From JBGAWK01 sp044227665 (GTDB lineage: Bacteria; Bacteroidota; Bacteroidia; Chitinophagales; JADIYW01), in assembly GCA_044227665.1 (NCBI GenBank), contig JBGAWK010000001.1, positions 62,001 through 126,000 on the forward strand: a stretch of DNA of 64,000 nucleotides, in the 5' to 3' direction. This document shows positions 16,493 through 25,130 of this stretch, one piece after another (positions within the stretch are counted from its first letter, which is position 1; every line of letters starts with the position of its first letter). The notes under the pieces were generated by a model. That model was not told the DNA's origin, searched no databases, and saw only the letters and a list, made by a program, of their open reading frames with translations. The position numbers and the translations under genes were made by a program.

Positions 16493-17680
16493 TTATAATG
16501 CTTTCGCTAATACTTTTACGGTTGTTTTTTCGCAAATTTCTCCTTCAGGAGTAATGTTTTCTAATAATAAAATTCCCGGAGCTTTCCCTATCTCCAAGGT
16601 ACCCAATACAGAGGACAGCCCCAGTGCCTTTGCACCATTTATTGTAGCCCATTGCAAGAGCGTAGTAGTAGGAATATAGCTTTGGTATTTTTTTATCGTT
16701 TTCAGTTCATCGAGAACCGAAAGTTGCCAGTTAGAAGTAAGACTATCTGTGCCAATGGTTACACAGGCATCAGTTGCCAGGAAATTTCTATAATCAGGTA
16801 GGCGATTTTCTATATACAAATTGGCATTGGGACATGTAGCCCAAAATATTTCTCCCGAATACGATTGGCAAGCCATGATATCGCTTTTGTCTGTAAAAGT
16901 GTTATGTACCATCAGCACACGATGTCCGGGTTGAAGATTTGCCAAAGTGGCATGTATAGAGGTTTTACCGATAGGAAAAAATTGCTGTAAAGACATTCCT
17001 AGGCGATTATAAAAATCTACGAAAGATCCTGTGCCAGAAAGAAACAGCTCATTTTCGCCCAAGGTTTCTTGGTTGTGTATGGATAGTGTTTTGGAATTTT
17101 TATTCGTATTATTTATATATTTCCAGAGTTTTCCACTCATAGAATAAGGAGCATGTGGCGAAAAACTTTTTTGATTTTTTTGGTCTTCTTCCAGTGCATT
17201 ATAGACAGACAGATACTTTTTATATTCTGAGTCTGTATCTAGATTGCCTAATAAATCAAAATTTTCTACAAACGTGTAGTAATAAAGATTATTTTTCTTC
17301 TTCTGGAAGAAGGAATCTGTAGTATTAGAAATATCTCCTACTGCGACGATGCCGTTGTCTATCATCTGGTGTTCCGCTGTCACTATAGCGGCATCTATAT
17401 CTTCTTGAGTGATGCCCCTGTGTTTGACGACGAAATCTATAAAATCTAAAAGTCCCGTCCCTGTTGGAATCCTTCCTAGCATGTGTGATAATTCCAAGTG
17501 GCAATGTGTATTGACAAAACCCGGTGTTAGGATGCCTCTATAGAATTGTACATCACCGGCATCATGCGCTTCGGAAGTGCTTATATCTATAATTTTATCA
17601 CCATCCAAAACAAGTACGGCATTTTCTAAAGGTTCTCCGCAGTGGGTGTATATGCAATCGGCAGATATTTTTTTTATCAT
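16493..17680 (-). CDS. Amidohydrolase family protein (chlorohydrolase/deaminase-like)
   Basis: A metal-dependent hydrolase of 395 residues from the TRZ/ATZ branch. Metal ligands are visible: HCH in GFVNTHCHLELSHM, His in LSIHNQETLGE, His in VLMVHNTF and Asp in TIGTDSLTSN; FSPHAPYSMS is the typical substrate-side motif. Such enzymes deaminate or dechlorinate small ring compounds. Aminodeoxyfutalosine deaminase is one possibility, but no futalosine-pathway gene is nearby. It lies 10 bp after the LpxH-like gene and 12 bp before the ArsC-like gene, so these minus-strand genes probably form one unit. Confidence 0.75.
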   Translation of the reverse strand: MIKKISADCIYTHCGEPLENAVLVLDGDKIIDISTSEAHDAGDVQFYRGILTPGFVNTHCHLELSHMLGRIPTGTGLLDFIDFVVKHRGITQEDIDAAIVTAEHQMIDNGIVAVGDISNTTDSFFQKKKNNLYYYTFVENFDLLGNLDTDSEYKKYLSVYNALEEDQKNQKSFSPHAPYSMSGKLWKYINNTNKNSKTLSIHNQETLGENELFLSGTGSFVDFYNRLGMSLQQFFPIGKTSIHATLANLQPGHRVLMVHNTFTDKSDIMACQSYSGEIFWATCPNANLYIENRLPDYRNFLATDACVTIGTDSLTSNWQLSVLDELKTIKKYQSYIPTTTLLQWATINGAKALGLSSVLGTLEIGKAPGILLLENITPEGEICEKTTVKVLAKAL

Positions 17681-17690
17681 AAAATAGAAA

Positions 17691-18473
17691 CTAATTACCC
17701 GTCTTTACGCCTTTGAATTGCAGTTCATTGTAATAATAGAATAAATTCCAGGAGCCATTATTGTATTCCAAGGCAGTACAGTTTTCCATCCAGTCGCCGG
17801 AATTGAGGTATATGGTCTTCCCTTTTTCTGTGACTACTTCACGAATTTGAGGTTTATGTATATGTCCACAGATGACGTAGTCATAGCCATGATCTATGGC
17901 GTGGTCTATAGCAATTTCTTCAAAATCTGACACGGACTTCTTTACTACACGTTTTACGCTATCTTTTATCTGCTTGCTGAGCATGATAGGCTCTTTGTCC
18001 AACTGTTTTCGTAGATAATTGATAAGCCTATTGAGCCGGATGAGATAGTCGTAGCTTCTGCCACCAAGCTTGGCGAGCCATTTGGCCTTTCCTCCTACGG
18101 AAAGGTCAAATATATCACCATGAAATATCCAATGTTTTTTACCGTCAATTTCTTCTACCATTTCGTCAAGAATATGTAATCCATCCAAGGAAAAATTACT
18201 GAAGCGTCGCACCGCATCATCGTGATTGCCGGTGATATAATATACAGGTATTCCGGAACGTACAAAGTCCAGAACTATGAATAAATTTTCGGTGTGTTCA
18301 TGTGGCCAATGATTGGCGGAAAAATTCCATATATCGAACCAGTCTCCATTGATGATGAGTTGCTTGGGTCGTATGCTTCGCAAGTATCTGTTGAGCTCTT
18401 TGGCTCTACAACCATAAGTGCCCAAATGTATATCAGAGATAATACAGACTTCCACCTCACGCTTATGGCTCAT
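17691..18473 (-). CDS. UDP-2,3-diacylglucosamine diphosphatase-like metallophosphoesterase (LpxH type)
   Basis: A protein of 260 residues with the full calcineurin-like metal site: ISDIHLGT, GDWFDIW, GNHDD, HGDIFD and CGHIHKPQ. The length, the insert with lid helices (about 140-190) and the C-terminal LNSGDWMENCT match the LpxH-like enzymes of Bacteroidota, which cleave UDP-diacylglucosamine to lipid X during lipid A synthesis at the inner membrane. No other lpx gene lies in the window, so the assignment rests on sequence pattern alone. Confidence 0.8.
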   Translation of the reverse strand: MSHKREVEVCIISDIHLGTYGCRAKELNRYLRSIRPKQLIINGDWFDIWNFSANHWPHEHTENLFIVLDFVRSGIPVYYITGNHDDAVRRFSNFSLDGLHILDEMVEEIDGKKHWIFHGDIFDLSVGGKAKWLAKLGGRSYDYLIRLNRLINYLRKQLDKEPIMLSKQIKDSVKRVVKKSVSDFEEIAIDHAIDHGYDYVICGHIHKPQIREVVTEKGKTIYLNSGDWMENCTALEYNNGSWNLFYYYNELQFKGVKTGN

Positions 18474-18496
18474 GCTGCAAGATACATAATTTATAT

Positions 18497-19639
18497 TTAT
18501 GGCAAATGCATACCTGCTGGGACATTATAGATTCCATAGCCATAGCCTATTTCTTTTTGAGATTTTTCTATCCATGATGACATGACCGGCGTTTTTCTAA
18601 GGTTATTTAATGTCTCAAAGCCATTTCTGGCAATCTCTACCCGATTGGAACCTATAGTAAGATTATTATATTGTCTAGGAAATTTGATATTATAGCCCAG
18701 TGTGAATTCTTTCAGTTTATTTTTTCCTATAAATATATCTCCAAAGAAAGCCAAAGAACCACCGGAATTTTCAATAAAAGATATGTTCATGTCAGAAAAT
18801 ATATGCAATAAGGGCAAATCCCAGAGCGGTTGTAAGATAAAGAGTTGTTCATGAGCACCAAACCATACCGCTGCCTGTGTCTGTATGTTTCTATAGTTTT
18901 GTATGTCACCACGAATAAGAGCGTCTTCGGCGTCTTTCTGTAATAGGAAGCCATTACGAGCTTCTTGAGTAAGCCATACAGCAGTAATAAAATGTTCAGC
19001 CCCATACTTGTTCAATAATGACAGAGCACCAATATCTGCAAAAACATTCATCTGTCCCTGTAATAGTAATTGAGGAACTTCTTGCAACACGTCACGCAAG
19101 TCTTCGCCCGAAGGAAGAAGGATTTCTTTGTTGTGTTTTAGTAGTGAGCCAAGCATGATATAGGAAAGCACGATGCCATACCTCACTTCATTGGCAGCAT
19201 AAATACCTAATTTCGTCCACATAAATTTAGGATCATTGCGGGTAAGAGCATCATATCCCATAAGTACAAACATATTTTGTGACAAGGTCACATACCCTTT
19301 GGAGCTGTTATACTCTTCATTTGCCAATGTTGTAACTAATACCAATCTATCATAAATATTTTGTCTAATTTTTTGATAAATACTTTCATAGTCATTCATA
19401 TTTTCTGTGCCGGCATAATATCCATCTATATCATTGGCGAGAAGACGAAGATGATTGCGAAATTCTGGGGAGACAGCAACGACATTATCCGTAGAATTCT
19501 TCCAATCATCAGCAGCCAGACGCAAGAAGGTAATATCTTTGTCTTTTAAGGTAGTGGGAATACTTTCTAAAGAGGAATCTTTTATACAGGAAGAAAACAA
19601 TAAGATACTAGCAATGAGAAGTCCAAGTATTTTTTTCAT
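18497..19639 (-). CDS. Lipoprotein of unknown function
   Basis: A protein of 380 residues with a lipoprotein signal (MKKILGLLIASILLFSSC, lipid Cys18). I do not recognise the rest. It looks mostly helical, with a central repeat-like region rich in aromatic residues (VWLTQEARNGFLLQKDAEDA, QAAVWFGAHEQLF), and a C-terminal part of probable beta structure. It lies 23 bp upstream of the LpxH-like gene and 19 bp downstream of an AhpD-like gene on the same strand, so it is likely part of the same transcription unit and located at the outer membrane. Confidence 0.75.
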   Translation of the reverse strand: MKKILGLLIASILLFSSCIKDSSLESIPTTLKDKDITFLRLAADDWKNSTDNVVAVSPEFRNHLRLLANDIDGYYAGTENMNDYESIYQKIRQNIYDRLVLVTTLANEEYNSSKGYVTLSQNMFVLMGYDALTRNDPKFMWTKLGIYAANEVRYGIVLSYIMLGSLLKHNKEILLPSGEDLRDVLQEVPQLLLQGQMNVFADIGALSLLNKYGAEHFITAVWLTQEARNGFLLQKDAEDALIRGDIQNYRNIQTQAAVWFGAHEQLFILQPLWDLPLLHIFSDMNISFIENSGGSLAFFGDIFIGKNKLKEFTLGYNIKFPRQYNNLTIGSNRVEIARNGFETLNNLRKTPVMSSWIEKSQKEIGYGYGIYNVPAGMHLP

Positions 19640-19658
19640 GAAATAAAAATAAAAAATA

Positions 19659-20000
19659 TTATTGGGACTGCAGTGCTTCCCAGTATTCTACGGCGCGGCG
19701 CGTATGCGGTACACATATACTGCCACCCACGAGATTAGCGATGGCAAATACTTCAAATATCTGAGCTGTTGTAATTCCTACTTCATAACATTTGCCTAGA
19801 TGATATCTAATACAGTCATCGCAGCGCAATACCATAGACGCTACCAGTCCTAACAATTCTTTTGTAGAGGCATCTAGTGCTCCAGATTCGTAAGCATGCA
19901 TATCCAGATTGAAGAAACGATTCAGCGTAAGATTTTTTTGTTCAAAAATCTTGTCATTCATTTTGCTGCGATAGGCATTGAAGTCTTCTACTAAGCTCAT
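19659..20000 (-). CDS. Carboxymuconolactone decarboxylase (AhpD-like) family protein
   Basis: A small helical protein of 113 residues with the CxxC-type active site in VLRCDDCIRYHLGKC, the arrangement seen in AhpD-like thiol peroxidase partners (Cys-x2-Cys-x3-His). It probably works in thiol redox chemistry rather than aromatic degradation. It lies 15 bp after the TPR gene, and the lipoprotein gene follows 19 bp later, suggesting one operon of mixed content running from 20675 down to 16142. Confidence 0.88.
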   Translation of the reverse strand: MSLVEDFNAYRSKMNDKIFEQKNLTLNRFFNLDMHAYESGALDASTKELLGLVASMVLRCDDCIRYHLGKCYEVGITTAQIFEVFAIANLVGGSICVPHTRRAVEYWEALQSQ

Positions 20001-20015
20001 AGGTAATAATGAAAA

Positions 20016-20675
20016 TTATCCAGGAATACGGGAGATGTATTTCTCCAGTTCTTTGATGTTATCTACTATTTCTTTAGTGGTAGCCTTCTGCTCTTTAGCT
20101 TTTTTGAAATAACCTTTAGCCGCTTTAAAGTCACGACGTTGCATACATATTGAAGCAAGTTGCAAATATGCGGCTGCGCGGTTTTCATTATCTGGAAGTC
20201 CATGGCGAACGGCTTCTTGCAGTTGTTTGTAAGCTTCTTTGGTGTCCCCTTTTTTCATTGCTATGGCTCCCAACTGCATATACGATACGCCCTTGTATTC
20301 CTTCATCATATCAGAATTGGTATCTAGGCTTTTTCTGATATTAGATTCTGCAGTATTAAGGTCTTGACTAGCCATAGCCAGATTTGATTGCAACATATAG
20401 TATGCCGAACGCACTGGCTTGATTAGTAATTTGGGAAATCTTACACTCCTTACTATATCACTAGCGCCCTCAATATCTCCTTTCTCTACAAGTTGCTGTA
20501 TATAGCGCATAGGCCCTATAAGTATATCCCAAAGTAGCAATAAAACGCCACTTACATAGAACAACCACGACCATTGATAGCCTTTAAAAACAGTAAGATG
20601 TATAATTATGCCAATGACGATAATTCCTAATGCAATAAATAATCTGTTTTTGATATACAACGCCTTCCAATTCAT
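20016..20675 (-). CDS. Tetratricopeptide repeat membrane protein
   Basis: A protein of 219 residues with two N-terminal membrane helices (about 10-30 and 33-50), then several helical repeats. At least two clear TPR units are visible (GVSYMQLGAIAMKKGDTKEAYKQLQ and AAYLQLASICMQRRDFKAAKGYFKKA). TPR domains bind proteins; the partner is unknown. It is the first gene of a minus-strand unit. Its ATG follows a perfect -7 box by only 4 nt. Confidence 0.85.
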   Translation of the reverse strand: MNWKALYIKNRLFIALGIIVIGIIIHLTVFKGYQWSWLFYVSGVLLLLWDILIGPMRYIQQLVEKGDIEGASDIVRSVRFPKLLIKPVRSAYYMLQSNLAMASQDLNTAESNIRKSLDTNSDMMKEYKGVSYMQLGAIAMKKGDTKEAYKQLQEAVRHGLPDNENRAAAYLQLASICMQRRDFKAAKGYFKKAKEQKATTKEIVDNIKELEKYISRIPG

Positions 20676-20679
20676 ACGG

Positions 20680-20687
20680 CAAAGATA
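20680..20687 (-). promoter_or_regulatory. -7 element of the TPR gene promoter
   Basis: TATCTTTG on the minus strand is a perfect TAnnTTTG match. Only 4 nt separate it from the ATG at 20675, so the predicted transcript starts at or beside the start codon. Confidence 0.55.
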
Positions 20688-20833
20688 GGATAAAACTTTC
20701 CCAAAATTTACATACGGTCAATCTTTCAAATCAGGTAATTTTAGAGTTTCTCTTTTGAAGTTGTACACATAAACTTCACCAGAGGAACACAAAAGACACA
20801 ATACATTCACTTGAAAAACATCTATTTATAAAA

Positions 20834-20872
20834 CTGTCATAATTGTAGGTATTTAGATTTTTAATTCTTTTG
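20834..20872 (+). promoter_or_regulatory. Possible pstS promoter with a Pho-box-like half site
   Basis: CTGTCAT (20834-20840) equals one half of the enterobacterial Pho box. It is followed directly by ATTG (20842-20845), a 19-bp spacer and TTCTTTTG (20865-20872), an imperfect -33/-7 pair. The second Pho-box half is missing, and Bacteroidota Pho boxes are poorly defined, so this is only a candidate. Confidence 0.3.
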
Positions 20873-20899
20873 TATTAGAAATTTATTAAAAAATAAAAT

Positions 20900-21865
20900 A
20901 TGAAGTTTACAAAAATTAATTTACTCATTACGATTATGATTATAGGTATGTCCGCCTGTAAGTCCAAAAAAACAGACAATGAAAACGAAAAGATGTCAGG
21001 TTCAATAAATATTGACGGATCATCTACAGTATATCCTATTACAGAAGCAGTTGCCGAAGAATTCAAAGGGAAATATCCTAATATTAAAGTGGCCGTTGGT
21101 CTTTCTGGAACTGGAGGAGGCTTCAAAAAATTTGGGAGAGGAGAAATAGACATCAACGACGCGTCGCGACCTATAAAAACGGAGGAAGATAGTCTAGCAA
21201 AGTCTAATGCGATAAGCTACATAGGAATAAAGATTGCTTATGATGGATTGGTTGTAGTGGTAAATAAAGAAAATACTTGGTGTAAAGACATCACTGTTTC
21301 TGAATTGAAAAAATTATGGTCGCCAGAAGCCCAGGAAAAGATTACAAAGTGGAGTCAAATACGCCCATCATGGCCTAATGAGGAGATACATCTTTTTGGC
21401 CCTGGCGTAGAAAGCGGTACTTATGATTTCTTTACAGAGGAAATTGTGGGCAAAAGCCATTCCAGCAGAGGAGATTATACAGCAAGTGAGGATGATAATG
21501 TATTAGTTCAGGGAGTAAGTACAGATAAGAATGCTTTAGGTTTCTTTGGCCTTGCTTACTTTGCAGAAAACAGCGACAAGTTGAACCTTGTAGGGGTGGA
21601 TGACGAAGAGGATAGTAATGGTATGGGCGCAATATTGCCAAGTATAGAAACGGTAAAAAACAAATCCTATTCGCCACTTTCTCGCCCTCTTTATATCTAT
21701 GTAAATAGTAAAGCTTCAACAAGAAACGAAGTACAGTCCTTTGTAAATTTTTATTTGGACAACATGATAACTTTATCTGAAGAAGTAGGCTTTGTGCCAC
21801 TTTCTACTGATGAGCTAGCCAAAGAAAAAGAAACTTGGAATAACTATTTGCAATCTGCGAAATAA
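20900..21865 (+). CDS. pstS: Phosphate ABC transporter substrate-binding lipoprotein
   Basis: The periplasmic phosphate receptor of the Pst transporter, 321 residues. A lipoprotein signal ends in MSAC (Cys20). Phosphate-binding motifs are visible: DGSSTVYPITEAVAEEF, GLSGTGGGFKKF and NDASRPIK near the N-terminus, then GPGVESGTYDFF in the middle. It starts a five-gene plus-strand operon (pstS-pstC-pstA-pstB-phoU) with very short gaps, and would be induced by phosphate starvation. No phoB/phoR pair is in the window. Confidence 0.95.
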   Translation: MKFTKINLLITIMIIGMSACKSKKTDNENEKMSGSINIDGSSTVYPITEAVAEEFKGKYPNIKVAVGLSGTGGGFKKFGRGEIDINDASRPIKTEEDSLAKSNAISYIGIKIAYDGLVVVVNKENTWCKDITVSELKKLWSPEAQEKITKWSQIRPSWPNEEIHLFGPGVESGTYDFFTEEIVGKSHSSRGDYTASEDDNVLVQGVSTDKNALGFFGLAYFAENSDKLNLVGVDDEEDSNGMGAILPSIETVKNKSYSPLSRPLYIYVNSKASTRNEVQSFVNFYLDNMITLSEEVGFVPLSTDELAKEKETWNNYLQSAK

Positions 21866-21875
21866 GACTTCTTTC

Positions 21876-22754
21876 ATGATAAAAGGCAGAGAAAAAAGCA
21901 TAGAAGGGCTCCTCTTGATGTCAGCAAGTATTAGTGTGCTTACTACATTAGGAATCCTTTTTGTATTGCTCTCAGAGTCTATAAGTTTTTTTTCTAAGGT
22001 AAGCCTCCTTGATTTTTTGACCGATGATCAATGGACACCACTTTTTGCTGAAAAACATTTTGGTATTTTACCATTATTATCGGGTACAATTCTTACTACA
22101 ACTATCGCAATTACTGTCGCATTACCTTTAGGGCTAACTATAGCTATTTATCTTAATGAATATGCAGCACCACATGTTCGCAAAATTGTAAAGCCAATTT
22201 TGGAATTACTAGCTGCTGTTCCTACCGTTGTATATGGATATTTTGCATTAGTAGTAGTGACACCATTATTACAAAAAATATATCCTTCTCTATCTGGATT
22301 TAATGCCCTTTCTCCGGGAATAGTTATGGGAATAATGATTTTGCCCATGATAGCCTCTCTGAGTGAAGATGCCTTAGGTGCTGTTCCCAAATCGTTGCGA
22401 GAAGCCAGCTATGGCATGGGTGCTACACGATATCAGACTGCCTTTAGAGTGCTAGTGCCTGCAGCTTCATCGGGTATAATAGTATCCATTATTTTAGCTA
22501 TATCCAGAGCGGTAGGAGAGACCATGATAGTAGCAATAGCAGCAGGACAGCAGCCACGCCTCACGCTTAATCCTACCGTCCCCATAGAAACAATAACAAC
22601 ATATATTGTACAGGTTAGCCTCGGTGATGTGTCATATGGTTCTATGGAATATCAGACAATTTTTGCAGCAGGCATAGCCTTGTTTGCAATGACTTTTTTA
22701 TTGAATAATATTAGTTTTTGGATAAAAAATAATTTGAGAGAGAGATATGAGTAA
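21876..22754 (+). CDS. pstC: Phosphate ABC transporter permease PstC
   Basis: An inner-membrane permease of 292 residues with about six helices. The EAA loop that contacts the ATPase is REASYGMGATRYQTAFRVLVPAASSGI, and the helix AISRAVGETMIVAIAAG is typical of PstC/PstA. It starts 10 bp after pstS and overlaps pstA by 8 bp. Confidence 0.95.
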   Translation: MIKGREKSIEGLLLMSASISVLTTLGILFVLLSESISFFSKVSLLDFLTDDQWTPLFAEKHFGILPLLSGTILTTTIAITVALPLGLTIAIYLNEYAAPHVRKIVKPILELLAAVPTVVYGYFALVVVTPLLQKIYPSLSGFNALSPGIVMGIMILPMIASLSEDALGAVPKSLREASYGMGATRYQTAFRVLVPAASSGIIVSIILAISRAVGETMIVAIAAGQQPRLTLNPTVPIETITTYIVQVSLGDVSYGSMEYQTIFAAGIALFAMTFLLNNISFWIKNNLRERYE

Positions 22755-23604
22755 TAAAACCAGGCATAAACTTATAGACACAACTTTCAAATATTTTGGG
22801 TTGCTAAGCATGGTTCTATGCCTCGCTATTTTGTTGTTGTTTATTATTAATATTATCATTGAAGGAGCACCAAGATTGAGTTGGGATTTTTTTACTTCAC
22901 TCCCTTCGAGAAGGCCGGAAAAAGCAGGAATACTTGTAGGGTTGGTGGGTTCAATATGGATAATGATGTGTACAGCATTCCTCGCGATACCCATAGGTGT
23001 AGCTTCCGCCATATATTTAGAAGAGTATGGTAATAAAAATCGTATAGCCTCATGGATAGAAATAAACATCACCAATTTGGCAGGTGTACCCTCAATCATT
23101 TATGGTCTATTAGCACTAGAAATATTTGTTCGTGTATTAGGGTTGGGTAAAAGTATTTTGGCGGGCAGTCTTACATTATCATTATTGATCTTGCCAATCA
23201 TAATTGTAGCAACACGCGAAGCCATTAAGGCTGTACCCGGCTCTATACGCGAAGCATCCTTTGCTTTAGGTGCTACTCGATGGCAGACGATATGGTATCA
23301 AGTATTACCAGCCGCCGCAGGAGGAATATTTACTGGAATTATTTTGGCACTATCTCGTGCTATTGGGGAGACAGCACCACTCATCGTAATCGGCGCCTTG
23401 ATGTATATCAATGTATTGCCGATGCACCCCATGGATGATTTCTCTGTACTACCACTTCAAATATTTAATTGGTTATCAAGACCACAGAAAGCTTTTATAG
23501 AAAATGCCACAGCGGGCATAATAGTGTTGCTATGTATTACCTTTTTAATGAATGGTGTCGCTATAGTTTTGCGCAATAAATGGCAGAAAAAAGTAAAATG
23601 GTAA
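22747..23604 (+). CDS. pstA: Phosphate ABC transporter permease PstA
   Basis: The second permease subunit, 285 residues, with about six membrane helices. The EAA loop reads REASFALGATRWQTIWYQVLPAA and is followed by ALSRAIGETAPLIVIGAL. Its start overlaps the end of pstC (8 bp) and its end is 2 bp before the preferred pstB start, so subunit production is probably coupled. Confidence 0.95.
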   Translation: MSNKTRHKLIDTTFKYFGLLSMVLCLAILLLFIINIIIEGAPRLSWDFFTSLPSRRPEKAGILVGLVGSIWIMMCTAFLAIPIGVASAIYLEEYGNKNRIASWIEINITNLAGVPSIIYGLLALEIFVRVLGLGKSILAGSLTLSLLILPIIIVATREAIKAVPGSIREASFALGATRWQTIWYQVLPAAAGGIFTGIILALSRAIGETAPLIVIGALMYINVLPMHPMDDFSVLPLQIFNWLSRPQKAFIENATAGIIVLLCITFLMNGVAIVLRNKWQKKVKW

Positions 23605-23606
23605 GT

Positions 23607-24362
23607 ATGAATACAATTGTAAATGCTGATAAGATAAATGTATATTATGGCAATAATCACGTCATAAAATATGTGTCATTACAAATAAAACCTAAGACTG
23701 TTACGGCTTTTATAGGGCCCTCAGGTTGTGGTAAATCCACATTTTTGAGGTTAATAAACCGTATGAATGACTTTATAGATAGCTTCCGCATGACAGGAGA
23801 CTTAAAAGTGGAAGGAATTAATATCTATGATAAAAATATTGACATAGAAAGCTTGCGCAAAAAAGCAGGCATGGTGTTTCAAAAGCCCAATCCTTTCCCT
23901 AAAACAATATATGAAAATGTGATCTATGGACTAAGAATTCAGGGGATAAATAACAAAAAGATTTTAGATGAAACAGTAGAGAAATCATTACTACAAGCAG
24001 CATTGTGGGACGAAGTAAAAGACGACCTTGAAAAATCTGCACTTTCGTTATCAGGAGGACAACAACAGCGACTCTGTATAGCAAGAACATTAGCAGTAGA
24101 GCCTTCTATAATTCTCATGGACGAACCAGCATCAGCGCTAGATCCTATCTCCACTTCCAAGGTGGAAAACTTGATTTATGAGTTGAAAGAAAAATTTACT
24201 ATTATCATTGTAACACATAATATGCAACAAGCAGCAAGAGTCAGCGACAATACAGCTTTTTTTTACCTAGGGGAATTGATAGAATACCAAGAAACAAAAA
24301 AATTATTCACTAACCCAGAAAATCTCCTAACCCAAAACTATATTACTGGGAGATTTGGATAA
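23607..24362 (+). CDS. pstB: Phosphate ABC transporter ATP-binding protein
   Basis: The ATPase of the Pst system, 251 residues from the chosen ATG. Walker A is GPSGCGKST, the Q loop lies in VFQKPNPFPKTI, the signature is LSGGQQQRL and Walker B is IILMDEP. The first in-frame ATG at 23580 lies inside pstA; others are at 23598 and 23607. I prefer 23607, directly after the pstA stop, because the usual family start (a few residues, then INVYYG) follows. Confidence 0.94.
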   Translation: MNTIVNADKINVYYGNNHVIKYVSLQIKPKTVTAFIGPSGCGKSTFLRLINRMNDFIDSFRMTGDLKVEGINIYDKNIDIESLRKKAGMVFQKPNPFPKTIYENVIYGLRIQGINNKKILDETVEKSLLQAALWDEVKDDLEKSALSLSGGQQQRLCIARTLAVEPSIILMDEPASALDPISTSKVENLIYELKEKFTIIIVTHNMQQAARVSDNTAFFYLGELIEYQETKKLFTNPENLLTQNYITGRFG

Positions 24363-24373
24363 AAATTTTTACA

Positions 24374-25069
24374 ATGACACATATAAATATTGAACTCGAA
24401 AATGTAAAACAAGAAGCCATAAATATGTGGCAACTAGTGATAGCACAAATGGAAAAGACACAAGAGGCGGTGCTTACTTATAATAAAGACTTGGCTTCTG
24501 AAGTAGTAGCACATGAAAAAAGAGTAAATGCACTAGAATTAAAAATAGACTATGATTGTGAAAACATTATCGCCTTGTTCAGTCCCGTAGCTATAGACCT
24601 GCGATTTATATTGGCATTATTGAAGATAAATGCAAACCTTGAGCGCTTGGGAGATATTGCCCAAGGGCTATCTAAATTTCTTGTAAAATCAGAGAAACCT
24701 TTTGATGACGCATTATTGAAAACAGCACAGATTGCTTTGATGTTTAATACCGCTTTAGAAATGCTAAAAACCGTTTGTGATTCCTTTGAAAAAGAAGATA
24801 CCATATTGGCTAGAAGCATCTTTATTAAAGATATTATATTAGATGATATTAATAAAAACATTAGCAATGATATCGCAGAATACATTCACGATAATCCCGA
24901 AAATGTAGAACAAGGATTACAAGCACTATCCATGGTTAGGAAAATTGAAAGAATAGGAGACCAATGCAAAAATATCGCAGAAGAAATAATTTTTTACTTA
25001 GAAGCCAAAGTATTGAGGCATAAAAAACTAAGTAAAAAGACAGCCCAAGTATCTGATCCGAAAGGATAA
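24374..25069 (+). CDS. phoU: Phosphate signalling protein PhoU
   Basis: A helical protein of 231 residues built of two PhoU three-helix repeats (about 10-110 and 115-215). The metal-binding E/DxxxD pattern is visible around NLERLGDIAQGLS and again in KIERIGDQCKNIAEE. PhoU restrains Pst uptake and PhoR kinase activity when phosphate is plentiful. It closes the pst operon 11 bp after pstB; no hairpin terminator is visible in the following 61 bp. Confidence 0.94.
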   Translation: MTHINIELENVKQEAINMWQLVIAQMEKTQEAVLTYNKDLASEVVAHEKRVNALELKIDYDCENIIALFSPVAIDLRFILALLKINANLERLGDIAQGLSKFLVKSEKPFDDALLKTAQIALMFNTALEMLKTVCDSFEKEDTILARSIFIKDIILDDINKNISNDIAEYIHDNPENVEQGLQALSMVRKIERIGDQCKNIAEEIIFYLEAKVLRHKKLSKKTAQVSDPKG

Positions 25070-25130
25070 ATAGTAAGCAATTCAATGAAAAAGTAAAGGG
25101 TAACAACGTAAAATTTCCTACCTTCATGCC

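Noticed and set aside
20834..20840. Full Pho box upstream of pstS
   Set aside because: Only one CTGTCAT half is present; the second half at the proper distance is missing, so only a weak candidate was listed.
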